A stretch of DNA of 64,000 nucleotides, from NCBI GenBank assembly GCA_017304655.1, contig JAFKLY010000003.1:62001-126000 (forward strand). The letters are read 5' to 3'. The stretch comes from Sphingomonas sp. (GTDB taxonomy: Bacteria; Pseudomonadota; Alphaproteobacteria; Sphingomonadales; Sphingomonadaceae). The position numbers and the translations under genes were made by a program. Under the pieces are notes generated by a model. It did not search any database and had not been told where the DNA came from. It saw nothing but the letters and a program-made list of their open reading frames with translations. Within the stretch, counting starts at the first letter, position 1. The number at the start of each line of letters is the position of its first letter. Positions 56,805 through 64,000 of this stretch are shown in pieces.

Positions 56805-57976
56805 TGCTGACGAGCCAGACCTCTCCCATGACCTCATCTTCCGCGCATCATCTGCGTAACCCGTTGGAACTGTTCGAACACGCGGCTGACTGGATCAGCG
56901 CCAACTGGATCGAAATCCTTGTCGCCGCTGGCGCCGGGATGATGATCTATCTGGCGCTCGGCCTGCTCAAGACCGTACTGCAACGCTTGTTCGCGCGCAG
57001 CGCAGGCACGGCACCGGTTATGGGCGTCCTTGCCGGAGCCGTGGAGCGAACCGGGCATCTCTTCATGATGCTGGTCGCCGCGCGACTGGTGCTGGGCTAT
57101 GCCGATCCGCCGGCGCTGCTGTTTCGCACGATTTCCTTCCTGTTCATCGTCATCAGCGCCCTGCAGGTCGCCATCTGGCTGCGTACGATTGCGCTGGGGT
57201 TGATCCAGCTGCGTTCCGATCCCCGACAGGGCGGGAGCGAAACGCTGGCCAATGCCAGCGGCCTCATCAAGGTTCTCGTCTCGGTTGCCATCTTTGCCGT
57301 TGCGGCAGTCGTGGTGCTGGACAATCTGGGTGTCAACGTCACCGCGCTTGTCGCGGGCCTGGGCATCGGCGGCATCGCCATCGGCCTGGCCGCCCAAGGG
57401 ATTTTTTCGGATCTGTTCGCCTCTCTCTCGATCATCTTCGATCAGCCATTCAAGGTCGGCGATCCGATCAATTTCGGCACCCAGACGGCAACGGTCGAGC
57501 GGATCGGCCTCAAGTCCACGCGCCTGCGCACCGTGACTGGCGAACGCATGATCGTTTCGAACGCGCAATTGCTGAACAAGGATATCCTGAGCTACGCCGC
57601 GCTGGATCATCGACGCATCAAGTTTGCGATCGGGGTCATCTACCAGACACCTCCCCAAGTTGCTGCGGCCCTTCCAGCCCTGCTTCGCGACATCGTGGAG
57701 AGCCATGACGGCCGGTTCGTTCGCGCCGGGTTCATCGGCTTTGGCGCCAGTTCGCTCGATTTCGAGGTGGAATTCGACGTCTACTCGCCCGACTGGGACC
57801 ATATCTACCAAATCCGCCATGCGGTCGGGCTGGACATCCTCACGCGTTTCAACGAGCAGGGCATCGAGTTCGCCTATCCCACGCAGACGACCTTCACTGC
57901 CGCGCCCGACGGGCGGATGATCATGCCTTATGCAGACGTGGCGCCGAATAAGGCGCGCAAGGCGCCTCCGGCCTAA
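56801..57976 (+). CDS. MscS-family mechanosensitive channel
   Basis: 391 residues. Four or five hydrophobic helices are followed by the pore-lining region ALVAGLGIGGIAIGLAAQGIFSDLFASL (in part; Gly/Ala-rich with the family QxxxxNxxS-like turn) and the soluble beta domain with FDQPFKVGDPINF and GLKSTRLRT. Such channels relieve osmotic stress. The ATG overlaps the ubiG stop by 4 bases, and the stop overlaps the convergent gene by 4. A fusion of function with ubiG is not implied; they simply share a transcript. Confidence 0.92.
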   Translation: MMLTSQTSPMTSSSAHHLRNPLELFEHAADWISANWIEILVAAGAGMMIYLALGLLKTVLQRLFARSAGTAPVMGVLAGAVERTGHLFMMLVAARLVLGYADPPALLFRTISFLFIVISALQVAIWLRTIALGLIQLRSDPRQGGSETLANASGLIKVLVSVAIFAVAAVVVLDNLGVNVTALVAGLGIGGIAIGLAAQGIFSDLFASLSIIFDQPFKVGDPINFGTQTATVERIGLKSTRLRTVTGERMIVSNAQLLNKDILSYAALDHRRIKFAIGVIYQTPPQVAAALPALLRDIVESHDGRFVRAGFIGFGASSLDFEVEFDVYSPDWDHIYQIRHAVGLDILTRFNEQGIEFAYPTQTTFTAAPDGRMIMPYADVAPNKARKAPPA

Positions 57977-58347
57977 CCGACGTCAGAATAATAATCAGCC
58001 CACACATGGGACTGCTTGCGCTGCACGCGAACCAGCGCAACGATCGCCACGAGAATGGCGAATGCCGTCAACGTCATGAACAGCGGCCACACTCGAATGG
58101 GCGAAAAGAAGATGCTCGCCGCCGCGCTCGCGCCGATGAACGGCACGACGAAAACGCTCGCCAGCGCCGCAGCCTTGCGTGCCTTCTTCCGCTTGGGTGC
58201 CTTGCGCCAGAAATAGAGGCTCATCAGCACGCCCAGATTAGCCGGGATGAGATGCTGCCAGGCAAACGGCACTTTATACAGGAGATAACCGGAAATTCCG
58301 ATGGTCGCCAAGGCAAGCAATAGTGCGAGAATCCGCGCAAATCGCAC
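57973..58347 (-). CDS. Membrane protein of unknown function
   Basis: 124 residues from the GTG at 58347, which has a near-perfect AGGAGGTG ribosome site 6 bases upstream. Four hydrophobic segments (about 5-23, 31-46, 62-82, 89-108) are separated by a very basic loop (RKAPKRKKARKAA), and the C-terminus is polar. I do not recognise a family. It is alone on the minus strand and overlaps the end of the MscS gene by 4 bases. Confidence 0.8.
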   Translation of the reverse strand: MRFARILALLLALATIGISGYLLYKVPFAWQHLIPANLGVLMSLYFWRKAPKRKKARKAAALASVFVVPFIGASAAASIFFSPIRVWPLFMTLTAFAILVAIVALVRVQRKQSHVWADYYSDVG

Positions 58348-58456
58348 GCAACACCTCCTGAAATCAGGCCCGAAGCAATCGTCCGGCCCGTTGCGTTTGC
58401 CCCGCGCAGCCGAGTGACCGATTGGGGCAGTTTAAGTCAAGCGGGTAAACCTTTAA

Positions 58457-59455
58457 TTATTGCGCAAGCCCCCAAAGGGTTCCCGGCGCGAGCAAACCAT
58501 CTGCGACCGGCAGGCCGCCATCCCGGTCCCGCGCAAGCAGCAATGCGCCGTCCAGATCCACCCAATCCGCAAACTGCGCGAGCAGGAAGGCCGGGGCGAT
58601 GCCCAGCGACGTACCGAGCATGCACCCCACCATGATCTTCAATCCCCGCGCCCGCGCCGCGCGTGCCATCGCGAGCGCCTCGGTCAGCCCCCCGGCCTTG
58701 TCGAGCTTGATGTTGATCGCCTGATAGCCACCATTGAGCCGATCGAGATCAGCCAGGCTCTGGCAGCTTTCATCCGCGCAGAAAGGCAGCGGCGCGACAA
58801 TTCCGGCCAAGGCGCCATCCGCACGGGCCGGCAGCGGCTGCTCGATCAACGAGACACCGAGATTGGCAAGTGCCCTCGCCTCTGCGGCCACATCGAGCCC
58901 AGCCCAGCTTTCGTTGGCGTCCACGATCAAGCTGGCATCCTCAGCCCCTCGGCGCACGGCTGCGATCCGGTCGCGATCACCCTCGCCTGTGAGTTTGCAC
59001 TTGAGCAGCATGAAGCCGCGTGCGTGCGCCTGGGCAGCCGCCTGCGCCATCACTGCGGGTTCACCCAGACTGATCGTATAGGCCGTGCGTACCGATTGAG
59101 GCGCGACGAGCCCGGCAAGCTGCCACACCGGCTGCCCGCTCCGCTTGGCCTCAAGATCCCACAGAGCGCAGTCGAGCGCATTGCGCGCGGCGCCAGGTGG
59201 CATCAGAGCGCGCAGGCGCTCCCGGTCGAAAGCATCGGAATCAGTCGCGATGCGGACGATGGCCTCGGCGCATCCTTCCGCGGTCTCGCCGTGATAATAG
59301 ATGGCCGTCCCCTCGCCCCTCCCGACATGGACACCATCAGTGACCTGGCAGACGACCACGTCGACATGCGTCTTAGCGCCCCGACTGATCGTGAACGCGC
59401 CAGCGACGGGAAAGCGCTCGACCTCGACCGAGGCCAGACTGATGCTGGCGGTCAT
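58457..59455 (-). CDS. Dipeptide epimerase (enolase superfamily)
   Basis: 332 residues from the ATG at 59455; a longer frame reaching back into phaZ is not credible. Enolase-superfamily features of the muconate-lactonising group: the KxK motif K152/K154 (LLKCKLTG), metal ligands D179 (VDANESW), E205 (IEQPLP) and D228 (ADES), and the opposing Lys pair in NIKLDKAGG (250-253). This layout is that of L-Ala-D/L-Glu epimerases, which recycle peptidoglycan peptides or act on other dipeptides. It lies 28 bases after phaZ on the same strand. Confidence 0.9.
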   Translation of the reverse strand: MTASISLASVEVERFPVAGAFTISRGAKTHVDVVVCQVTDGVHVGRGEGTAIYYHGETAEGCAEAIVRIATDSDAFDRERLRALMPPGAARNALDCALWDLEAKRSGQPVWQLAGLVAPQSVRTAYTISLGEPAVMAQAAAQAHARGFMLLKCKLTGEGDRDRIAAVRRGAEDASLIVDANESWAGLDVAAEARALANLGVSLIEQPLPARADGALAGIVAPLPFCADESCQSLADLDRLNGGYQAINIKLDKAGGLTEALAMARAARARGLKIMVGCMLGTSLGIAPAFLLAQFADWVDLDGALLLARDRDGGLPVADGLLAPGTLWGLAQ

Positions 59456-59483
59456 AGGCGGATCGGCGAAGGCAAACGCGCGA

Positions 59484-60719
59484 TCAACCGCGCGGCAGAT
59501 CGTCGTGGCGAGCGATCCAGTCTTCCACCACCGGTGCGATGCGGTTGCGCCACTTGGAGCCGTTGAAAATGCCGTAATGGCCGACATCCGCCGCGAGATA
59601 ATGGAGCTTCATCGCATCGGGCAAATTGGGCGTGATATGCAGCGCCGCCTCGGTCTGGCCGATACCCGAAATATCGTCATTCTCTCCCTCGACCGCCAGC
59701 AGGGCGACATCCTTGATCGCGCCTGTATCAACCAGCGTGCCGCGATGCAGCAACTCACCCTTGGGCAGGCTGTGCTTCTTGAATACCTCGTTGACCGTCT
59801 GGAGATAGAATTCCGCCGTCATATCGCAGACCGAGCGATATTCTTCGTAGAATTTCTTGGTCGCATCGGCACTTTCCTCGTCGCCCTGCACGAGGTGACG
59901 GAACATCTGCCAATGGCTCATCAAATGATTGCCGAGGTTCATGGTCATGAAGCCCGCAAGCTGCATGAAGCCGGGATAGACCTTGCGACCGGCGCCAGGA
60001 TAGCTGAACGGCACCGTCGCCACGACATTCTGGCGGAACCAGCTGAGCGGCCGTTCCTGCGCGAGCTCGTTCACGGCCGTTGGGCCTTGCCGGGTATCGA
60101 TCGGCCCGCCCATCATCGTGAGCGTGCGCGGGCGGTAGGGATGCTCCCAGGCCGACATGAGCGCGGCGGCAGCCAGCGACGGCACCGACGGTTGGCAGAC
60201 CGCCAACATATGCGCACCCGGCCCGATATGCTCCAGCCAGTCGATGAGATAATCGACATAATCGTCGAGATCGAAGCCGCCCTGCGAGAGCGGCACGTTG
60301 CGGGCATCCCGCCAATCAGTGATGTAGATGTCGTGCCCCGGCAGCAACCGGGCGACGGTGCCCCGCAGCAGCGTGGCAAAATGGCCGGACATCGGCGCGA
60401 CGATCAGCAGCTTGGGCCCTTTGCCCTCATGCCCGATCCGCACGAAATGCTTGAGCTGCCCGAAGGTCTTGCGCGCCTCGATCTGCTCATGGACCGCCAC
60501 GGTCTCCCCGTCGATCTGCGTCGTCGGCAGGTCGAAGGCCGGTTTGCCGCGCGGTGCGGAGGCATGGGCGAACACGTCGAGGGCCGAAGCCAGCATGGGA
60601 CCACCGCCGAAATAGGCGAAGGGATTGGCCGGGTTTTGAAGCAGCTCGGCACCCGCCGTGGCCATCGCACTGGCGCTGGCCAACAGGCTGCGCTGGATCT
60701 CATAAGCGTTGTAGAGCAT
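59484..60719 (-). CDS. phaZ: Intracellular polyhydroxyalkanoate depolymerase
   Basis: Breaks down stored polyhydroxybutyrate granules to monomers. 411 residues from the ATG at 60719, with AAGGAA just upstream (a longer frame back to 60869 lacks support). The motif AVCQPSVP with C175 is the catalytic-Cys lipase-like box of the Ralstonia-type intracellular depolymerase, preceded by ITDWRDARNVPLSQG and followed by LTMMGGPID and the C-terminal HYGIFNGSKWRNRIAP. It indicates that the organism makes PHB. Divergent from the ABC exporter gene. Confidence 0.93.
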   Translation of the reverse strand: MLYNAYEIQRSLLASASAMATAGAELLQNPANPFAYFGGGPMLASALDVFAHASAPRGKPAFDLPTTQIDGETVAVHEQIEARKTFGQLKHFVRIGHEGKGPKLLIVAPMSGHFATLLRGTVARLLPGHDIYITDWRDARNVPLSQGGFDLDDYVDYLIDWLEHIGPGAHMLAVCQPSVPSLAAAALMSAWEHPYRPRTLTMMGGPIDTRQGPTAVNELAQERPLSWFRQNVVATVPFSYPGAGRKVYPGFMQLAGFMTMNLGNHLMSHWQMFRHLVQGDEESADATKKFYEEYRSVCDMTAEFYLQTVNEVFKKHSLPKGELLHRGTLVDTGAIKDVALLAVEGENDDISGIGQTEAALHITPNLPDAMKLHYLAADVGHYGIFNGSKWRNRIAPVVEDWIARHDDLPRG

Positions 60720-60897
60720 GCGTTTCCTTGCCTGGTGCCCGACCTTATAGGCCAATGGATGCGCTGTTGCGATGCAATAAAGCACCCATAGCAAGCGTCC
60801 CGTTAAGAATCTTGCCGCAACGCTATGACATATAGGCATAGAGAACGCAGATGCAAAAGCGCTCCCCAAGGCTGCAAAGTTGGTTTAGGGCGCAGCG

Positions 60898-62688
60898 ATG
60901 GCTTCCCGGTCTTCCTCCAGACATGACGCACCGCCCGGCAAAGCGGCGGACCTCGGCAATCTAAGGCTCATCTGGGCCCGCGCCCTGCGCTATCCCGGCA
61001 GGCTCATCGGCGCGGCACTGGCGCTGATGACGGCCTCTGCCGCCACGCTGGCGATCCCGAGCGGATTCAAACTGGTGATCGATCGCGGCTTTGCTGCCGG
61101 CAACGGCGCCGACATCGGCCGCTGGTTCGAATATCTGCTCATCATCGTGGTCGTGCTGGCTGCGGCCACGGCGCTGCGCTTCTATTTCGTCTCCTGGCTT
61201 GGTGAGCGCGTGGTCGCAGACATGCGGATTGCTGCGCAGGCCAATCTGCTGCGACAGGAGCCGGCCTTCTTCGAGCATAACCGCCCATCCGAAATCGCCT
61301 CGCGCATGACGGCGGATACCGCGATCATCGAGCAGGTGGTCGGGGCCACCGTTTCGGTCGCCTTGCGAAACCTGCTGACCGGCATCGGCGGCATTGCCTA
61401 TCTCTTCACGCTCGCCCCCCGCCTGACGGCTATGCTGCTGTTCGGCATTCCGCTGGTGCTGGGGCCGATCCTGTTCGTCGGCCGACGGCTGCGCGCGCTC
61501 TCCCGCTCCAGCCAGGACCGGCTGGCTGCAGTGGGCAGCATGACGACCGAAGTGCTGGGCGCGATGAAGATCGTTCAGGCTTTCGGCCAGGAGAATCGCG
61601 AGGCTGGCCGTTTCCGCGGCGCCGTGGAGGAGAATTTCCGCACAGCGCGCAGGCGGATCACGGTCCGCGCCGCGATGACAGCGACAATCATCCTCGTCAT
61701 CTTCGGCTCGATCACCATGATCATGTGGCAGGGCGCCCTCGATGTCGCCTCGGGCCGCATGTCCGGGGGCACCATCGCTGCATTTGTCATCACTGGGGGC
61801 CTCGTCGCCGGCGCCTTCGGTGCGCTGACCGAGGTTTATGGCGATCTGCTGCGAGGCGCTGGCGCTGCCGGTCGTCTTTCCGAACTGACCAGTGCCGTAC
61901 CTGCCATCGCGCCACCGGCCCAGCCCGTGCCAATTCCGGCCAGACACGAGGCGCGCCTGACGTTCGAGCATGTCCGCTTCCGCTATCCGACTCGCCCCGA
62001 CACGCTGGCGCTGGACGATTTCTCGCTTGATGTCGCGCCCGGCGAGACGGTTGCCATTGTTGGCCCATCCGGCGCCGGCAAATCGACGCTGCTCCAGCTC
62101 ACCGAGCGCTTCTATGATCCGGCCGAGGGCCGCATCCTCCTCAACGGCGTTGATTTGCGCAGCGCCGATCCGGCCGATATCCGCGCGATGATCGCGCTGG
62201 TTCCGCAGGAGGCCGTGCTCTTCGCCGCGAGCGCCCGCGACAATCTGCGCTACGGTCAATGGGACGCAAGCGATGAAGCACTGCTGGCCGCAGCCCGCGC
62301 GGCCCATGCCGAGGATTTCCTGCTCGCCCTGCCCTCCGGGCTCGACACCGAGCTGGGCGAAGCCGGCGCCCGCCTCTCGGGGGGGCAGCGCCAGCGGGTA
62401 GCCATCGCCCGTGCCTTGCTCAAGGATGCGCCGCTGCTGCTGCTGGATGAAGCAACGTCCGCTCTCGACGCCGAATCGGAAAGACTGGTGCAGGATGCGC
62501 TCTCCGGCCTGATGAAGGACCGGACGACGATCGTGATCGCCCATCGCCTCGCCACCGTGCGCGCCGCGGACCGAATCGTGGTCATGGACGAGGGACGCAT
62601 CGTCGAAATCGGCACCCATGTGGAACTAACGGCGCGCGGCGGGCTCTATGCGCGCTTGGCCTCGCTCCAGTTCACCGAGACGGCCTGA
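60898..62688 (+). CDS. ABC exporter, ABCB/MsbA-like (fused membrane and ATPase domains)
   Basis: 596 residues. The N-terminal half has six hydrophobic helices (about 35 to 310), the C-terminal half the ATPase: Walker A GPSGAGKS at 389-396, Q-loop PQEAVLF, signature LSGGQ at 493-497, Walker B LLLLDEATSALD and switch His in IAHRL. It is a half-transporter that works as a homodimer, probably flipping lipids or exporting a drug or peptide. It starts 178 bases from the divergent phaZ start, and no partner gene overlaps it. The start ATG at 60898 has no strong ribosome site. Confidence 0.93.
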   Translation: MASRSSSRHDAPPGKAADLGNLRLIWARALRYPGRLIGAALALMTASAATLAIPSGFKLVIDRGFAAGNGADIGRWFEYLLIIVVVLAAATALRFYFVSWLGERVVADMRIAAQANLLRQEPAFFEHNRPSEIASRMTADTAIIEQVVGATVSVALRNLLTGIGGIAYLFTLAPRLTAMLLFGIPLVLGPILFVGRRLRALSRSSQDRLAAVGSMTTEVLGAMKIVQAFGQENREAGRFRGAVEENFRTARRRITVRAAMTATIILVIFGSITMIMWQGALDVASGRMSGGTIAAFVITGGLVAGAFGALTEVYGDLLRGAGAAGRLSELTSAVPAIAPPAQPVPIPARHEARLTFEHVRFRYPTRPDTLALDDFSLDVAPGETVAIVGPSGAGKSTLLQLTERFYDPAEGRILLNGVDLRSADPADIRAMIALVPQEAVLFAASARDNLRYGQWDASDEALLAAARAAHAEDFLLALPSGLDTELGEAGARLSGGQRQRVAIARALLKDAPLLLLDEATSALDAESERLVQDALSGLMKDRTTIVIAHRLATVRAADRIVVMDEGRIVEIGTHVELTARGGLYARLASLQFTETA

Positions 62689-62759
62689 GCCGAGCATCGA
62701 CGTATAATCTGGGTGGAGTCTGTCAGTGCGCTCGAAAGTCTGCTTGTCTGCGGAGCGCT

Positions 62760-63089
62760 TCAGCCGCGTGCGAGCGGATCGGACATCCGTACGATGTGAT
62801 CGAAAATGGCCGGATGTAGCGCATTTTCGAACTCGCAGCCCGCTTCATGATTGGCGACCCAGGTCACATAGGCCTTGCGCCCTTCAAAGCCGGGGAACAT
62901 CACCCAGACTTCCATGCCGACGCGCAGCTTGACGAAGCTGAGCAGTTTGAAGCCGTTGAGCGACATGTCGGTGATGCGGCTCTTGAACCAGCTCTCGCCC
63001 TTGCGCCGTACGCGAACGCCAATCAGCACCGTCTGCCGATTGTGCAGGCGCGACACGTGATGATCGGTTCGTTCAGGAAGCGCGCTCAC
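62760..63089 (-). CDS. PilZ domain protein
   Basis: 109 residues from the GTG at 63089, forming a single PilZ domain. The c-di-GMP-binding motifs are present: R14-L-H-N-R18 (RxxxR) and, after the first strands, ITDMSLNGFKL (D/NxSxxG). The rest (VGMEVWVMFPGFEGRKAYVTWVANHEAGCEFE, in part) is the usual small beta barrel. It is likely a c-di-GMP receptor, but its target is unknown. It is alone on the minus strand, 71 bases beyond the convergent ABC gene. Confidence 0.87.
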   Translation of the reverse strand: MSALPERTDHHVSRLHNRQTVLIGVRVRRKGESWFKSRITDMSLNGFKLLSFVKLRVGMEVWVMFPGFEGRKAYVTWVANHEAGCEFENALHPAIFDHIVRMSDPLARG

Positions 63090-63234
63090 GCCGATGCTGA
63101 CCTTTGCTGCCGTAATCTGCGGAAAATACGGCCGCGAAGATTACCAACAGCCTAATGCGGACTCGTATCGCGACGAACCGTTGAGCGCCGTCAGGGATGG
63201 AGAACTGCGCCAAGGCAAGTCCGGTCGTCGCTCC

Positions 63235-63258
63235 TCAGCCTCAGCCTCGGCCTCGGCC
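63235..63258. repeat. Tandem hexamer repeat
   Basis: Four 6-base units: TCAGCC twice, then TCGGCC twice. It is in non-coding DNA and could vary in copy number between strains. Confidence 0.7.
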
Positions 63259-63302
63259 ACGCAACCGGTCGCGGTCAGGCCTGTTGCATCTACGGCCGCT
63301 AC

Positions 63303-63323
63303 ATCTGGCATCTGGCATCTGGG
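63303..63323. repeat. Tandem 7-base repeat
   Basis: Three near-identical units ATCTGGC, ATCTGGC, ATCTGGG, in the same non-coding stretch. Confidence 0.7.
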
Positions 63324-63388
63324 GGGTGAACATCGGTCAGATATCCCAGCGCCGTGCCCGTGACCGGGAGCGCCCCCGATCGATGCGC

Positions 63389-63414
63389 AAAAAAAGGGGG
63401 CCAAAGCCCCCTTT
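63389..63414 (-). terminator. Intrinsic terminator of exbD
   Basis: GGGGGC and GCCCCC flank a CAAA loop, with seven A bases on the left that become a T-run on the minus strand, and TTTT on the right. It lies 57 bases past the exbD stop and may work in both directions. Confidence 0.92.
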
Positions 63415-63470
63415 TCAATCATCTGGCTGGTTTGGAACAGGCGCCCGCAAGCGCCCGCCCGATACAATCC

Positions 63471-63896
63471 TCAGAACACGCCGCCGTAACGCTCGTTACC
63501 GACGAAGCCGAGCTTCGTGACCTTCGAGCGCTTGATGATCGCGAGCACATCGTCAACGACGACATAGCGCGCGGCCTGGTCAGGCTCGAACTGCAGCTCG
63601 GGCTCCGGCTGCATCGTCATGGTCTGCTCCAGATACTGGCGCAGCGTCACGCGGTCGACCGGCGAGCCGTTCCAGTAGATGGTGCCGGCCGGATCGATCG
63701 TCAGACGATTCTTGACCGGGTCGACCGCATTCTGAGGCGAATCGGCATTCTGCGGAAGGTCGATCTTCACCGCGTGGGTCTGGATCGGGATGGTGATGAT
63801 GAACATGATGAGGAGAACGAGCAGGACGTCGATCAACGGCGTCATGTTCATTTCCATCATCGGCTCACCATCGTCTTTGCCGCCACTCATTGCCAT
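63471..63896 (-). CDS. exbD: Biopolymer transport protein ExbD/TolR family
   Basis: 141 residues from the ATG at 63896, which has AGGAGA about 8 bases upstream. ExbD pattern: NMTPLIDVLLVLLIMFIITIP, a single transmembrane helix with the essential Asp (LIDV), then a periplasmic domain ending in KVTKLGFVGNERYGGVF. With ExbB and TonB it uses the proton gradient to drive iron-siderophore and vitamin uptake across the outer membrane. It follows a second ExbD-type gene on the same strand, so the two are probably co-transcribed. Confidence 0.94.
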   Translation of the reverse strand: MAMSGGKDDGEPMMEMNMTPLIDVLLVLLIMFIITIPIQTHAVKIDLPQNADSPQNAVDPVKNRLTIDPAGTIYWNGSPVDRVTLRQYLEQTMTMQPEPELQFEPDQAARYVVVDDVLAIIKRSKVTKLGFVGNERYGGVF

Positions 63897-63921
63897 GGGA
63901 CTGGTCTCCTAAATCTGGGCG

Positions 63922-64000
63922 TCAAAGGCGACGGACGGAAATCGAACCCGGCTCAGGTTCGGAAATGAAGCCGACCTTCGGGTAACCGGCGCGCTGCATC
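63922..64000 (-). CDS. Second ExbD/TolR-like protein, C-terminal end (truncated by window)
   Basis: Only the last 25 or so codons are visible, reading in the minus strand to a TGA at 63922-63924. The end QRAGYPKVGFISEPEPGS matches the C-terminal strand of an ExbD protein (A-x-Y-P-K-V-G-F-I). It stops 25 bases before the exbD start, so the two form a tandem pair. The rest of the gene, and presumably exbB, lies beyond the window. Confidence 0.7.
   Translation of the reverse strand, partial: MQRAGYPKVGFISEPEPGSISVRRL

Larger units (their letters stand above)
63090..63470. other. Gene-free stretch before exbD
   Basis: About 380 bases with no believable coding frame between the PilZ start and the exbD stop. 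It contains two short tandem repeats (63235-63258 and 63303-63323) and the exbD terminator (63389-63414). The rest is unassigned; the PilZ promoter should lie in its left part. Confidence 0.65.

Overview
The window is high-GC DNA (roughly 62-70% in the gene lines I counted by hand) with closely packed, often overlapping genes. It looks like a chromosomal segment of an alphaproteobacterium, most likely a sphingomonad. The evidence is the full 14-subunit nuo operon running into birA-coaX-rnj-DUF1467, a 6S RNA between zapA and the 5-formyltetrahydrofolate cyclo-ligase gene, small alphaproteobacterial families (DUF1467, DUF465, DUF2842), a long ThyA, and tandem ExbD genes. The taxonomic call is inference from gene order and protein style. 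There is no rRNA, CRISPR array, insertion sequence, phage or plasmid module, so this is core genome with a few accessory genes.

Layout. 1-836: tail of an unknown coiled-coil gene and a gene-free stretch with a perfect 28-bp inverted repeat. 837-19691 (minus): nuoA-B-C-D-[SnoaL-like]-E-F-[small membrane protein]-G-H-I-J-K-L-M-N, then birA, coaX, rnj and a DUF1467 gene, with 1- to 10-nt overlaps throughout. 19692-21163: divergent intergenic region, bfd and bfr (iron storage and release) with operator-like palindromes, and a second copy of the inverted-repeat element. 21164-22951 (minus): efp, a small secreted protein, suhB. 23142-26017: DUF465 and SnoaL-like genes, then gpx-like, membrane protein, thiE, TPM-domain gene. 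26121-31432 (minus): tkt, gap, pgk and a class I aldolase, closed by an intrinsic terminator. 31733-33336 (plus): small coiled-coil gene, zapA, 6S RNA, 5-FCL, DUF2842. 33475-36607: tRNA-Asp(GTC), AI-2E-family permease, thyA, a stand-alone RadC-type JAB protein and tRNA-Pro(CGG). 36792-40461 (plus): dapF, mtaB, ftsY and a YciB/IspZ-like gene, overlapping one another. 40458-43177: monooxygenase-like, methyltransferase and cardiolipin-synthase-like genes, rpoZ. 43174-49248 (minus): rodZ-like, ybgF-like, tilS, ftsH, a secreted protein, DUF3800. 49378-55958 (minus): lysC, a nitronate-monooxygenase-family gene, an MFS transporter, ptsP. 56064-64000: ubiG, MscS channel, membrane protein, dipeptide epimerase, PHB depolymerase, ABC exporter, PilZ protein and two tandem ExbD genes, the second cut by the window end.

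Most genes are housekeeping: respiration (nuo, ubiG), cofactors (birA, coaX, thiE), central carbon metabolism (tkt, gap, pgk, aldolase), translation and RNA (efp, tilS, mtaB, rnj, tRNAs, 6S RNA), cell division and envelope (zapA, ftsY, ftsH, rodZ, ybgF), iron (bfd, bfr, exbD) and storage (phaZ). I see no convincing wholly new system. The most unusual features are two extra genes translationally coupled inside the nuo operon (one at about 49% GC), low-complexity tails or loops on NuoC, NuoL and NuoM, a stand-alone RadC JAB protein, paired palindromic repeats, and intrinsic terminators that abut or lie inside neighbouring genes.
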